NCBI GenBank assembly: GCA_026705925.1
Contig: JAPOZT010000011.1
Location: 276,857 to 340,856, forward strand
Source of the DNA: Gemmatimonadota bacterium
GTDB lineage: Bacteria; JAAXHH01
Reading direction: 5' to 3'
DNA length: 64,000 nt
Each line of letters starts with the position of its first letter. The stretch's first letter is position 1. The translations under genes were made by a program, and so were the position numbers. The notes under the pieces were generated by a model. The model was given only the letters and a program-made list of their open reading frames with translations, did not search any database and had not been told where the DNA came from. Below are positions 8,828-18,181 of the stretch, one piece after another.

Positions 8828-9895
8828 CTAGGGCGTCCTCCACACGATACCGACGTGCAGCCCCACATCGGGGGTGTTCTGGTACTGGCTGAGGTTTTCG
8901 GTCAGACCGGCATCGAGTGACAGCGACTCGGACAGGGCGTACCGCACGCCGGCGGTCGCCTCGATAGCGGTGCGATTCAAGGGGCCCAGCCTGCTGCTCG
9001 GAAAGGGGCCGATGTTGACCTGCGTCTGGAGCAACGCCGCGAGCCGGCCCATGGTCCGGTATTCGAAGGCCAGCACGAGCGTCGTGATGGACCGCAGGGG
9101 GAACCCCTCGCCGTTTGTCGGTCTGCCCAGCCGGCTGTGGGCGAGGTTGGCATGGAAGATCATGTCCCGCTTCGGCCGGTCCGGCCGCCAGGTTGCGAAG
9201 AACGCTGCCTGGAAATCCCATCCCCCGCTGCCGGTCAGCGTTTCCAGGCTGCCCGTGGGCATCTTCAAGGCGCCGGCAAGGGCTATGACGACCTGCTCGC
9301 TACCTCGGTTCAACGGCGTTTTCATCCGCAGTACGAGGTCCCCGGGCCTGAAGCCGGCGGACTCCACGCTCCTGATCCAGAAACGGCGGTCGCGCACGAC
9401 GAATACGCCATAGTCGTTTTGGGGGGCCCACTCACGACCTCCGTTGGACAGGTTGAACGCACCGTGGAACTCCTCTACCACGCCGTCCAGGAAACCCCCG
9501 CCATGCTTCAGGAACGGAAGCGTCATGCCGATCTGAAGCCGCGACGCGACCCGCCAGTCCAGGTCTACCGACAGGCGCAGGGATTCCGTGTCCACGAAAA
9601 GCCGGTATTCGTCTGGCGGCGCGGCCCGGTAGTAATCGTCGGCGATCAGGGTGTCGCCCACGGGAAGGGTGCTCGCGTAGGTATTGGCGTAGTCGAACTG
9701 CACCGCCCACTGGATCGATCTCCGCGGCAGAAGGTCCCCGGTCTCGGGACGCAGTCCGAGGAACAACATCCTGACGGGGAACTGGTCGCGCTGCATGAAG
9801 GGGCCGGTGGCCGGGGACTGGGTAAAGGCGGGAAACGCGGGGATCACGAGCATCAACAGGACACAGGCAACGGCCCGTTGCAGTATGCGTGCCAC
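8828..9895 (-). CDS. DUF3187-type outer-membrane beta-barrel protein
   Basis: From a GTG at 9895 the product has a clean signal peptide (about residues 1-26, RILQRAVACVLLMLVIPAF then FTQ) and about 330 residues of alternating beta-strand sequence. The order of features (RDQFPVR, WAVQFDYANTY, DTESLRLSVDLDWRV, GFLDGVVEEFHGAFNLSNGGR) fits DUF3187 proteins, predicted outer-membrane barrels of unknown function. The frame stays open up to 10090 with alternative starts (for example ATG 10048 after GAGG), but that upstream part is Arg-rich and built of short repeats, so I prefer the start next to the signal peptide. It lies just downstream of oadA. Confidence 0.7.
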   Translation of the reverse strand: MARILQRAVACVLLMLVIPAFPAFTQSPATGPFMQRDQFPVRMLFLGLRPETGDLLPRRSIQWAVQFDYANTYASTLPVGDTLIADDYYRAAPPDEYRLFVDTESLRLSVDLDWRVASRLQIGMTLPFLKHGGGFLDGVVEEFHGAFNLSNGGREWAPQNDYGVFVVRDRRFWIRSVESAGFRPGDLVLRMKTPLNRGSEQVVIALAGALKMPTGSLETLTGSGGWDFQAAFFATWRPDRPKRDMIFHANLAHSRLGRPTNGEGFPLRSITTLVLAFEYRTMGRLAALLQTQVNIGPFPSSRLGPLNRTAIEATAGVRYALSESLSLDAGLTENLSQYQNTPDVGLHVGIVWRTP

Positions 9896-9953
9896 GGTCG
9901 GCGTTGGGGTCGCGCTCAGCAATTGCGCGTGCAGCATGCGTGCCACGGTCGGC
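9885..9953. repeat. Two 18-bp direct repeats at the 5' end of the DUF3187 gene
   Basis: ATGCGTGCCACGGTCGGC occurs at 9885-9902 and again at 9936-9953, a period of 51 bp. Three copies of a CACACGGGC motif follow within 60 bp. The duplication covers the possible N-terminal extension of the outer-membrane protein, which makes its start uncertain. Confidence 0.7.
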
Positions 9954-10086
9954 ACACGGGCTGCGATCAACACACGGGCTCCTCGCACACGGGCCGCATT
10001 CATCAAACGCTTCGTGACGCGGATGGGGTGTTGGGGGAATCCGGCCATGCGACGCCTCAGCCCTGGGGATCCGGATCGGGGGGAAC

Positions 10087-11898
10087 TCAACCCAGGTAGG
10101 CCAGCGTCTGGCCCGCGATCACCTGGACGCCGGGGTTGATGGAGACATGGGTCACGGTCCCGGCTACGTCGGCGGTGACCTCCATTTCCATCTTCATGGC
10201 CTCCAGGACTACGATGACGTCCCCTTCCTCGACGGCCTGTCCGGGGGAGACCGTCACCTTGAGCACTTTCCCGGGTATCGGGGCGATGACCGGCGTGGTC
10301 CCGGCGCGTTCCGCCGCCTCCGTCGCGGCCTCGGACTGATCGGGCTGCAGATCGACGTCATAGGCCTTGCCGTTGACGATCGCCGTCTTTCCTTCGATGC
10401 GCAGGGCGTAACTCCGGCCGTTGACGGTCACCTGGTATCCGCGGGGGCCATCCGTAGAGGCCATCGCGTCCTCCTCCAGCACCTCCTGGTCGGCCGGGGA
10501 CTTCTTGCGGACGCCGATGAATCCTTCGCCCTTGAGGAAGGCCAGGCCCCGCTCGCCGCATGCCGCGACGATGAAGATGTTCTCGTCCGTATCCTCTATC
10601 CCGGCTTCTTTCAGTGCGCTGCGCGCCGCCTCGACGCCCTTCTTCGGATCGTTGTCGTTGAGTTCCAGCACCGGCCGCCGGTTGGGCGGCAGACCGAGCT
10701 GCTCCGAGGCGATGTTTACGACCACCGGATCCGGAGGCACGGGCGTCCGGCCGAAATAACCCAGCACCATCCGGCCGTAGTCCTCCGCGATCTTCTTCCA
10801 GGGCCCCATCATCACATTGTTGAATGCCTGCTGGAAGTAGAACTGGGAAACGGGCGTGACCGACGTGCCGTACCCGCCTTTCTCCACGACCTCGCTCATG
10901 GCCTTGATGATGGCGGGATAGCGGTCCATGATCCCGTTGTCCCGGAGCATCTGCGTGTTGGCGGTCAGGGCGCCTCCCGGCATGGGGCTCCAGGGTAGCA
11001 GAGGTTCGACGGCCACGGCCTCGGGCGGCAGGAAATAGTCCTCCATGCACTCCTTCAGGATCTCCGCCGCTTCCCGTACGCCGTCCGGGTCGATGTCCAG
11101 GTCGTAGTCCGTGCCCCGGAGCGCGTGCCACATGACGAGGATGTCGGGCTGGGAAGTGCCGCCCGACACGGGCGCGAAGGCCAGATCGATAGCGTCTGCG
11201 CCGGCTTCCAGCGCCGCCTGGTACGCCGCGACGGAGATTCCGACCGTGTCGTGGGTGTGGTAATGGATCCAGGTCCCCTCGGGCAGCAGCTTCCTTGCGG
11301 CCTTGACGGATTCATACACCTTGGAGGGCACGGCCGTACCCGACGCGTCCTTGAAACATACCGAGTCGAAGGGGATTTCGGCATCGAGGATCTTCCTGAG
11401 CGTGTCCGTGTAGAACGCCGCGTCGTGGGCGCCCGCGCAGCCCGGGGGCAATTCCATGACGGTGACGCACACCTGGTGCCTGAGACCGGCCTCCGTGATG
11501 CATCGGCCGCTGTGCACGAGGTTCTCCACGTCGTTCAGGGCGTCGAAGTTCCGGATGGTCGTTATGCCGTGCTTCTTGAACAGCTCGGCGTGAAGCCGGA
11601 TGATGTCGCTGGGCTGCGAATCCAGTCCGACCACGTTCACGCCCCGGGACAGGGTCTGCAGGTTGGCGTCCGGGCCCACCGCCTCCCGGATGGCGTCCAT
11701 CCGCTCGAAGGCGTCCTCGTTGCAGTAGAAATATGGCGACTGGAACAGGGCACCGCCGCCAGCCTCGAAGTAGTCGATCCCCGCGTCCCGCGCCGCTTCC
11801 ACGGCGGGCATGAAGTCGCGGGTAAAGACGCGCGCGCCGTAAACGGACTGGAATCCGTCGCGGAACGTGGTGCACATGAAATGGACTTTTTTCTTCAC
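10087..11898 (-). CDS. oadA: Oxaloacetate decarboxylase alpha subunit (carboxyltransferase with biotin carrier)
   Basis: This 603-residue protein transfers the carboxyl group of oxaloacetate (or a related 2-oxoacid) to biotin. The N-terminal TIM-barrel carboxyltransferase domain shows the RDGFQS motif at 13-18 (usually RDxxQS), EAGGGALF, CFKDASG and the metal-binding HYHTHD. A central PYC_OADA domain follows, then a charged linker, and the biotinyl domain ends the protein with EAMKMEMEV and the modified lysine K569. Together with the beta and gamma subunits upstream it forms a sodium-pumping decarboxylase; alone it would resemble pyruvate carboxylase subunit B. The 100-nt gap after oadB lacks an obvious terminator, so the three genes are probably one unit. 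Confidence 0.93.
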   Translation of the reverse strand: MKKKVHFMCTTFRDGFQSVYGARVFTRDFMPAVEAARDAGIDYFEAGGGALFQSPYFYCNEDAFERMDAIREAVGPDANLQTLSRGVNVVGLDSQPSDIIRLHAELFKKHGITTIRNFDALNDVENLVHSGRCITEAGLRHQVCVTVMELPPGCAGAHDAAFYTDTLRKILDAEIPFDSVCFKDASGTAVPSKVYESVKAARKLLPEGTWIHYHTHDTVGISVAAYQAALEAGADAIDLAFAPVSGGTSQPDILVMWHALRGTDYDLDIDPDGVREAAEILKECMEDYFLPPEAVAVEPLLPWSPMPGGALTANTQMLRDNGIMDRYPAIIKAMSEVVEKGGYGTSVTPVSQFYFQQAFNNVMMGPWKKIAEDYGRMVLGYFGRTPVPPDPVVVNIASEQLGLPPNRRPVLELNDNDPKKGVEAARSALKEAGIEDTDENIFIVAACGERGLAFLKGEGFIGVRKKSPADQEVLEEDAMASTDGPRGYQVTVNGRSYALRIEGKTAIVNGKAYDVDLQPDQSEAATEAAERAGTTPVIAPIPGKVLKVTVSPGQAVEEGDVIVVLEAMKMEMEVTADVAGTVTHVSINPGVQVIAGQTLAYLG

Positions 11899-11998
11899 GA
11901 TGATGCCCTCGTCTGGAGGAATGGATTAGTATTCAAATCCTGCACTTTTTATATCTATACAAAATCTACATGTCCATGAAACCGGTTTTTCACCGCAC

Positions 11999-13129
11999 TC
12001 ACCCGCCCACCAGGACGGACCAGAGTATGCCCGCGGCGATGGCGGAGCCGAGGACGCCCGCCACGTTGGGCGCCATGGCGTGAAACAACAGGAAATTCCG
12101 CGGATCTTCGCGATGGGCTTCCACTTGGGCCACCCGCGCCGCCATGGGCACGGCGGAGACGCCCGCCGCACCGATCAGCGGGTTGATCTTGTCTTTGACG
12201 AAAAGGTTCAGGAACTTGGCAAAGAGCACGCCGCCTGACGTGGCGATGCAGAAGGAGACCACGCCCAGGGTGAAAATGAAGAGCGATTCCAGCGAAAGGA
12301 ACGCCGAAGCCTGCGTACTGGCGCCGACCGAGAACCCCAGGAGGATGGTGACGATGTCGATCATCGAGGTCCGCGCCGTATTGGCCAGCCGTTCGGTGAC
12401 GCCGCATTCCTTGAGCAGGTTGCCGAAGAAGAGCATGCCCACGAGCACGATCGAATCCGGCGCGATCATGGCGGCGATGATGAAGGCGACGATGGGGAAG
12501 AGGATCTTCTCCCGCTGCGAGACCGTCCGGGGCGGCGCCATGCGGATCAGCCGCTCCTGCCGCGTGGTGAAGAGCCGCATGATGGGCGGCTGGATGATGG
12601 GTACCAGGGCCATGTAGGAATAGGACGCGATGGCGATCATGGAAAGCAGGTGAGGCGCCAGTTTCGATGACAGGAAGATGGCCGTGGGACCGTCCGCGCC
12701 GCCGATGATGGCGATGGCGCCCGATTCGGCGGGTGTGAAACCGATGGCCATGGCGCCGAGGAGGGTCAGGAAGATGCCGATCTGCGCGGCAGCGCCCAGG
12801 AGGACGAGTCGCGGGTTGGACAGCATGGCCGAGAAATCGGTCATGGCCCCGATGCCCAGGAAGATCAGGGGCGGGAAGACGCCGTCCCTGACGCCGAAAT
12901 AGATGTAGTAGAGGACGCTTCCTTCATCGTAGACCCCGTGCCCGTCCCCTTCCATCATGGGGATGTTGCCCAGCATGATGCCGAAACCGATAGGTACCAG
13001 CAGCAGCGGTTCGTAACGACGTGCGATCGCGAGGAAAACCATGACCATGCCGATCAGGATCATCACGGCATGTCCCCACGTTGCCGCGGCCAGACCGGAA
13101 GCCGACAGAAAATCGTACAGTATAGTCAT
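11999..13129 (-). CDS. oadB: Na+-transporting decarboxylase beta subunit
   Basis: This 376-residue integral membrane protein has about nine to ten hydrophobic segments and the subunit signature SGAIAIIGGADGPTAIF, which contains the conserved aspartate used for Na+ transport. It also carries GFSVGASTQASAFL and the C-terminal AAGVSAVPMAARV segment. It decarboxylates carboxybiotin on the alpha subunit and uses the energy to export Na+. Length is a little below that of the Klebsiella protein (about 433), as in many short OadB/MmdB/GcdB versions. The ATG at 13129 is 22 nt after the oadG stop. Confidence 0.93.
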   Translation of the reverse strand: MTILYDFLSASGLAAATWGHAVMILIGMVMVFLAIARRYEPLLLVPIGFGIMLGNIPMMEGDGHGVYDEGSVLYYIYFGVRDGVFPPLIFLGIGAMTDFSAMLSNPRLVLLGAAAQIGIFLTLLGAMAIGFTPAESGAIAIIGGADGPTAIFLSSKLAPHLLSMIAIASYSYMALVPIIQPPIMRLFTTRQERLIRMAPPRTVSQREKILFPIVAFIIAAMIAPDSIVLVGMLFFGNLLKECGVTERLANTARTSMIDIVTILLGFSVGASTQASAFLSLESLFIFTLGVVSFCIATSGGVLFAKFLNLFVKDKINPLIGAAGVSAVPMAARVAQVEAHREDPRNFLLFHAMAPNVAGVLGSAIAAGILWSVLVGG

Positions 13130-13151
13130 TTAGTCCGTCCGCATGGCCTGG

Positions 13152-13415
13152 TTACCGGTGGTTGGTCTTCTCGTCGAGCGCGAACCCGACAGCCGCGGCC
13201 ACGGCTTCGTCGTCTTGCGGGGAATCCGTACCGGTGGGGTTGTTCGGATGTTCAGGGAGCATGCCCCCCAGCGCCGCCACGACCCTGGGTAGCACGGCAA
13301 TGCAGAAGCTGATGGCGGCGAGGGCCAGGAACACGATGAACATGCCCGTGAAGGCGATTTCGAGACCCTGGCCTTCCAGGATTCGTTGCCATCCGGTGTA
13401 CAGGGGAATGGACAT
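13152..13415 (-). CDS. oadG: Decarboxylase gamma subunit
   Basis: From the ATG at 13415 the product is 87 residues, the usual OadG size: a short N-terminus, one membrane helix (about 20-45, AFTGMFIVFLALAAISFCIAV), and a cytoplasmic tail with PEHPNNP and a charged end. The frame is open to 13493 but the extra 26 residues do not resemble the family; AAAGGG lies just before 13415. OadG assembles the alpha and beta subunits and binds zinc in known complexes. It is the first gene of the G-B-A operon, so subunit assembly would start with the anchor. Confidence 0.8.
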   Translation of the reverse strand: MSIPLYTGWQRILEGQGLEIAFTGMFIVFLALAAISFCIAVLPRVVAALGGMLPEHPNNPTGTDSPQDDEAVAAAVGFALDEKTNHR

Positions 13416-13587
13416 TAGCCCTTTGACAGAATCCACGGTGACGTTAGATATTACCGATGGGTCCAAGTAAAGGACGAGGCACGCTGCGGGCAAGGGATTT
13501 ATACCGGGTCGCGCGAGGCGGGAAAAGCACTAGTCCGGGGCTTCGTCCGGCGACCGGCAACCAGCGACCGGCACGCGGGATACCTTC

Positions 13588-14895
13588 ATGAAGGCAGACA
13601 TGAGAAACGGCACGTATGCACTGGCGCCGGACCGCATATGGGACGGCGTTTCCGATGAGACGCGAAGCGGTGTGGCCGTCGTGGTGAAGGAGGGCTTGAT
13701 CGACGCGGTCCTGCCCGTCTCCGAAATCCCCGCCGGCATGGAGACCGCGGCCCTGCCGGACTGCACGCTCCTGCCGGGACTGATGGACGCCCATGTCCAC
13801 TACAGTTCCGTCATGGGACCGGCTTTCCTGGCCGCCGGGGTGACCACGATCCGCGACGTGGGCAACGACCTGGCATGGATCCTGGGGGAACGCGAGCGCC
13901 ACGCAAAGGACCGCTCCGCCGGTCCCGCCATCCTGTGCTGCGGCCACCTGCTCGACGGACCCAGGGTCTACTGGCCCCAACTGGGACGGGCCCACGGTAC
14001 CCCTGGCGAGATCGCCGATTCGGTCCTGCGGCACGTGGAAGCCGGGGTGGACCAGATCAAGCTGTACGCGGGCGTGGAACCCCCGCTGCTGAAGGCGGCG
14101 GTCGACGCCGCCCATGCATCGGGCAAATTCGTGGTGGCCCATCTTCAATCGACCACCGCGGAAGAAGCCGCGCGGATGGGTCTTGACGAGTTCGAGCACC
14201 TGGCCGGGTGCGGCGTGGCCTGGCGCGCGGCGTCCGAGGCGGAAGACGATCTCGTGATCGACTTGCTCCTGGAACGGGACGTGATCATCGACCCGACCCT
14301 GGTGGTCTGGGACCGGCTCGGTCGCGTCCTTGACCGGCCATTCCACCACGACGCCCGGAGGGCCTGGGTACACCCCCGCCATCTCGAAATTTGGCAGCGG
14401 TATCTCAGCCGTTTCGGCCCCCCGGAGCACCGCTGGCGGTACCAGGGCGCCATGGTCCACCTGAAGCGGTTCCTGCGAAGGGCCCATCAGCGGGGAGTGA
14501 CGGTTGCGCTGGGTACGGACACGCCCTTTCCCCACCTCGTGCCCGGGATGAGCGTCCATGACGAACTCGCCATGTATACAGACGCCGGCATCCCGGCCGT
14601 GGACGCGCTGCGATCGGCCACTTCGATCAACGCCCGGGTCCTGGGCATCGACGGCCGGACCGGTTCGATCCGGCCGGGTCTGCGGGCCGACCTGGTAGCG
14701 GTCCGGGGGAACCCCCTCGAACGGATCGAGGACATCGAAAACGTACATTGCACGGTGCGAGAAGGACGGCGGTTTGAGCCGCCCGCCCTGATGCAGGCCT
14801 TCAGGGCGACCTTCGACCGGGAACCCGACGGCGCGGTCACCCGGGATCTGCAGGATTACGTCGACGGCAAACATGTGAATCGGCCGGCCTCATGA
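13588..14895 (+). CDS. Imidazolonepropionase-like metal-dependent amidohydrolase
   Basis: This 435-residue protein has the amidohydrolase layout: a short beta-sandwich start (residues 8-60), then the TIM barrel with H69-x-H71 in LLPGLMDAHVHY, the KLYAGV lysine strand, VVAHLQS and EHLAG histidines, and the GTDTPFPH aspartate, closing with GSIRPGLRADLVAV. Such enzymes hydrolyse cyclic amides, dipeptides or related C-N bonds; no substrate can be assigned. A second ATG (13600) after AAGG is an alternative start. The stop overlaps the next ATG as ATGA, so the small membrane protein is translationally coupled. Confidence 0.88.
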   Translation: MKADMRNGTYALAPDRIWDGVSDETRSGVAVVVKEGLIDAVLPVSEIPAGMETAALPDCTLLPGLMDAHVHYSSVMGPAFLAAGVTTIRDVGNDLAWILGERERHAKDRSAGPAILCCGHLLDGPRVYWPQLGRAHGTPGEIADSVLRHVEAGVDQIKLYAGVEPPLLKAAVDAAHASGKFVVAHLQSTTAEEAARMGLDEFEHLAGCGVAWRAASEAEDDLVIDLLLERDVIIDPTLVVWDRLGRVLDRPFHHDARRAWVHPRHLEIWQRYLSRFGPPEHRWRYQGAMVHLKRFLRRAHQRGVTVALGTDTPFPHLVPGMSVHDELAMYTDAGIPAVDALRSATSINARVLGIDGRTGSIRPGLRADLVAVRGNPLERIEDIENVHCTVREGRRFEPPALMQAFRATFDREPDGAVTRDLQDYVDGKHVNRPAS

Positions 14896-15095
14896 AACCC
14901 ATGATCAAGAATCTACTGTTCTGCCTGGTCGTATCCGCCGCCACCGCGGCCATTCCCGCGGCCGGCGTAAGCACGCTGATGTCGATGACCGGGATCATCG
15001 AGGACGACCGGGCGCTGATCTGGATTTTCCTGGCCCTCGCCATACCCATTTTCGTTATTGCCTACATGCGCGTTACGCGAAATCCGCGCGGATGA
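14892..15095 (+). CDS. Small two-helix membrane protein
   Basis: The 67-residue product has two hydrophobic segments (about 6-30 and 42-60) joined by a short acidic loop (IIEDDRA) and a positively charged C-terminal tail, which suggests a helical hairpin in the inner membrane with a cytoplasmic tail. I do not recognise a family. Its ATG overlaps the amidohydrolase stop by four bases and its stop overlaps a possible upstream start of msrA in the same way, which supports it being a real coupled gene. Confidence 0.65.
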   Translation: MKPMIKNLLFCLVVSAATAAIPAAGVSTLMSMTGIIEDDRALIWIFLALAIPIFVIAYMRVTRNPRG

Positions 15096-15133
15096 GCAGG
15101 AAAAGTGCCCCCCAATCCATGGAGGACGGCTAC

Positions 15134-15673
15134 ATGACACAGGAGACGCAGACGGCAACGCTGGGCGGTGGTTGCTTCTGGTGCCTTGAAGCGATCTACC
15201 AGCAGGTCAGGGGTGTGACGAACGTGGTGTCGGGATATGCCGGCGGCAGCGTGGACAACCCGGATTACAAGTCCGTATGCACCGGCGCCACGGGCCACGC
15301 CGAGGTCGTGCGGATCACCTTCGATCCGGCCGTAATCAGCTACGCGGACATTTTGCATATCTTCTGGCGCATACACGACCCCACTACGCTCAACCGCCAG
15401 GGTGGGGACGTCGGCACCCAGTACCGTTCGATCATCCTGTACCACGACGAAGAACAGCAGCGCGCGGCCGAGTATTCGAGGACGGAAGCCGACGCGTCGG
15501 ACCTGTGGAGCGCTGCAATCGTTACGGAGATCGAACCCCTCGAGGTTTTTTACGAGGCCGAAGCGTACCATCACGACTACTACCGGAACAATCCACGGCA
15601 ACCCTACTGTTTCATGGTCATCGATCCGAAGGTGGACAAGTTCAGAAAGTCCTTCCAGCACATGCTTTCGTGA
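15134..15673 (+). CDS. msrA: Peptide-methionine (S)-S-oxide reductase MsrA
   Basis: MsrA reduces methionine-S-sulfoxide in proteins. The active-site motif GGGCFWCLEA lies close to the N-terminus, followed by GYAGGS, the YKSVCTGATGHAEVV segment and TQYRSIILYHDEEQQ. The length of 179 residues is typical. An earlier in-frame ATG at 15092 overlaps the upstream stop, but the ATG at 15134 has a near-perfect GGAGG site 8 nt before it and starts just before the conserved domain. Besides the catalytic cysteine of GCFWC, candidate resolving cysteines near the usual C-terminal place are not obvious, so recycling may use the second FWC cysteine. Confidence 0.94.
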   Translation: MTQETQTATLGGGCFWCLEAIYQQVRGVTNVVSGYAGGSVDNPDYKSVCTGATGHAEVVRITFDPAVISYADILHIFWRIHDPTTLNRQGGDVGTQYRSIILYHDEEQQRAAEYSRTEADASDLWSAAIVTEIEPLEVFYEAEAYHHDYYRNNPRQPYCFMVIDPKVDKFRKSFQHMLS

Positions 15674-15725
15674 TCCACTGTCGTGCGGGTTGTAGCATGA
15701 TCCGTAGCCGAAGGAGCGCTATTCC

Positions 15726-17195
15726 GTGCGCGTGGGCATCCTCTCGCTGATCCACGAATCCAATACGTTCAGCCACACGCCGACGACCCTCGATCTTTTC
15801 CGGCGGGACGGGATCCTGACGGGCGAGGCAGTCGCCGGCCATTTCAGGGGCGGATTCCACGAGATCAGCGGCTTCCTGGAGGGACTGGACGACGCCGGCA
15901 TCGACGCCGTGCCGCTGTTCTACGCGTCCACCCCGCCGTCGGGCCGGATCACGCAAGACACCTGCGACGCGCTGATCGAGATGATGTTCACCCAGCTCAC
16001 GGGCGCGGGGCCGCTTGACGGCCTGCTGGTCGCTCCCCACGGCGCCAATGCCGGCGAGGGGGCGGATTACCACGACCTGGACGGGTGCTGGCTGACCCGG
16101 CTGCGCGGGGAGGTCGGACCGGACCTTCCGATCATCTGCACCATTGATCCCCACGCCAATCTCTCCCGGCGCATGGTCGAGGCCTGCGACGCCACCATCG
16201 CCTACCGCACCAACCCGCACCTGGACCAGAAGCAGCGGGGCCTGGAGGCCGCGGTGCTCATGGCCCGGACCCTGCGCGGAGAAATCCGGCCCGTGCAGGC
16301 CGCGGCTTTTCCGCCGGTGGCCATCGGCATCGAGCGCCAGGACACGTCCTCGCCGCCCTGCCGGCCCCTTTACGAGAAAGCGGATGCGTGGCTGGAGAAA
16401 ACCGGCGTCCTGTCGAACAGCGTCGTCCTCGGGTTTCCTTACGCGGACGTGCCGGAGATGGGTTCGGCCTTCATTGCCGTGACCGACGGCGACGCCAATC
16501 TGGCCCGGCGCATCGCGGATGATCTCGCCGGTCACCTGGTCGCGCACCGGGACGAGTTCGTCGGCGAGTTCATTCCCATCCCAGAAGCCGTCGATGCGGC
16601 ACTAGAAAGCGAGGGACCCGTGTGCCTGCTCGACATGGGCGACAACGTGGGCGGCGGTTCGGCCGCGGACGGCACGCTCATCGCCCACGAGGTGTTGAGA
16701 CATGGGGAGGTGAAGACCTTCCTCTGCCTGTTCGACCCCGGGTCTGTAGAACGGGCCGTTACAGCGGGTGTGGGCGCAAGGCTCACGCTAGACTTGGGCG
16801 GCAAGACGGACGACCGCCACGGTCCACCTATCCGGACCGAAGTGCGGGTGCAGGGGATCCACAAGGGACGCTTCACCGAATCGGCCGTTCGCCACGGCGG
16901 CAAGACATTGTTCAATATGGGACAGACCGCCGTCGTGACCACGGACAGCGGGCTGACGGTGAGCCTGACGTCGCTGCGGACGGTGCCGGTCAGCCTTGGC
17001 ATGATGACCAGCATCGGCCTGTACCCCGCCGACTTCCACGTGCTCATCGCCAAGGGCGTCCACGCGCCCACGGCGGCCTACGCGCCCGTGAGCAAGCGGC
17101 TGATCCGGGTGGACACGCCCGGTGCCACGACCGCGGACATGCGGCGCTTCGACTTCAAGTACCGGCGGCGGCCACTCTATCCGTTCGAGGAATGA
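15726..17195 (+). CDS. M81-family metallopeptidase (MlrC-like)
   Basis: This 489-residue protein starts with the family signature RVGILSLIHESNTFSH and continues with LVAPHGANAGEG, a TIDPHANLS metal-binding block (D-x-H), AYRTNPHLDQ and, in the C-terminal MlrC domain, LLDMGDNVGGGS. M81 members degrade small peptides; MlrC finishes microcystin breakdown. Genes of this family are common in marine lineages without microcystin degradation, so the substrate is unknown. The GTG at 15726 has AAGGAG about 10 nt upstream. It follows msrA by 52 nt on the same strand and may share its transcript. Confidence 0.9.
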   Translation: MRVGILSLIHESNTFSHTPTTLDLFRRDGILTGEAVAGHFRGGFHEISGFLEGLDDAGIDAVPLFYASTPPSGRITQDTCDALIEMMFTQLTGAGPLDGLLVAPHGANAGEGADYHDLDGCWLTRLRGEVGPDLPIICTIDPHANLSRRMVEACDATIAYRTNPHLDQKQRGLEAAVLMARTLRGEIRPVQAAAFPPVAIGIERQDTSSPPCRPLYEKADAWLEKTGVLSNSVVLGFPYADVPEMGSAFIAVTDGDANLARRIADDLAGHLVAHRDEFVGEFIPIPEAVDAALESEGPVCLLDMGDNVGGGSAADGTLIAHEVLRHGEVKTFLCLFDPGSVERAVTAGVGARLTLDLGGKTDDRHGPPIRTEVRVQGIHKGRFTESAVRHGGKTLFNMGQTAVVTTDSGLTVSLTSLRTVPVSLGMMTSIGLYPADFHVLIAKGVHAPTAAYAPVSKRLIRVDTPGATTADMRRFDFKYRRRPLYPFEE

Positions 17196-17320
17196 TCGTG
17201 CGGTGGCGCAGCTAAATTCTGCAGGGCGCAAACACGTGTGGGAACCGGCCGTCGCACGGGCGTCGAGGCGGCCTGTCCCTCGCACGGCCGTGGAGCTGCC
17301 CGCGAGGCGTCCCGTATGCC

Positions 17321-17349
17321 TTGACAGCAAACGTCCCGGCGTTTATGGT
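17321..17349 (+). promoter_or_regulatory. Promoter of the first PhyH gene
   Basis: TTGACA (17321-17326), a 17-bp spacer and TATGGT (17344-17349) predict transcription from about 17356, some 58 nt before the GTG start. It lies in the 218-nt gap after the M81 gene, so the oxygenase gene is transcribed on its own. Confidence 0.7.
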
Positions 17350-17413
17350 CTTGTCGCGATTCGCAGAGTGAACCCGAAGCGGCCGGTTTGCGACCGACAC
17401 AAGGAGAGACCAG

Positions 17414-18163
17414 GTGAAAGATCTCGACCATAAACTGGATCAACTGGAACGGGACGGTTTCGTGCTCCTCAAGGGCGCCCTGTCCCCGGAAGAAACCGAG
17501 CAGGTGCGGTCCCGCATATTCCACGCGAAGGAGCAGGGCTGGGAGGAAGGCCTGAACGCGGTCGGGAACATGTGGTTCGACACCCTGCTGGACCGGGAGC
17601 CCGACGTCTTCGCCCCGCTCGTGGGCCATCCGAGCGTGGCGCCGCTCCTCTACGCCATGATGGGCAAGCAGTGCCAGCTTCGCAGTTTCCGGGCGCACAT
17701 CAACCCCGGCGCCTACACCCAGGAATGGCACATGGACTTCTACGGCTACTGGAACGAGAAGCGGGAGACAGAAAAACGCAGGCTGGCCGTGCAGCCCAGC
17801 AGCGTGAACACGACCTTCTACTTCCAGGACAACGTCCCCGGCCAGGGCAATCTCCGCTTCGTCAAGAACGGCCATCTCTCCGAGCCGCCCCACCTCTATC
17901 CCCGGATCGACCACGTCGCCTTCGAAGAGTGGTGCTACGCGCAGGAACACGTCGTGCTGCACCCCATGGCCGGCGACGCGGTCGTCTTCCTCAGCCACAT
18001 CCCCCACCAGGGCGCCAAGGAAGACGACGACATGGAACGGTGCAACGTGGTCTGCCACTACCAGACCTGCCCGATGTACGAAGGCGTGTGGTACGTCTCC
18101 AGCCCCCGTCCGTTCAAGGGGTCCTTCCCTTTTCACGAGACGGCGCCGGCGGGGATGAACTGA
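17414..18163 (+). CDS. Phytanoyl-CoA dioxygenase (PhyH) family protein 1
   Basis: This 249-residue protein fits the non-haem Fe(II)/2-oxoglutarate PhyH fold. The iron ligands are H106-x-D108 in EWHMDF, with the distal histidine at H195 or H198 (SHIPHQG) and a 2-oxoglutarate-binding arginine at R209. A typical GNLRFVKNGH turn precedes the distal motif. Members hydroxylate diverse small molecules; the substrate is not readable. The GTG start has an AAGGAGAG site and an own promoter at 17321-17349. It is one of three PhyH proteins in this window, and the three are quite different in sequence. Confidence 0.88.
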   Translation: MKDLDHKLDQLERDGFVLLKGALSPEETEQVRSRIFHAKEQGWEEGLNAVGNMWFDTLLDREPDVFAPLVGHPSVAPLLYAMMGKQCQLRSFRAHINPGAYTQEWHMDFYGYWNEKRETEKRRLAVQPSSVNTTFYFQDNVPGQGNLRFVKNGHLSEPPHLYPRIDHVAFEEWCYAQEHVVLHPMAGDAVVFLSHIPHQGAKEDDDMERCNVVCHYQTCPMYEGVWYVSSPRPFKGSFPFHETAPAGMN

Positions 18164-18181
18164 CCTTCGCGACAAAATCCG

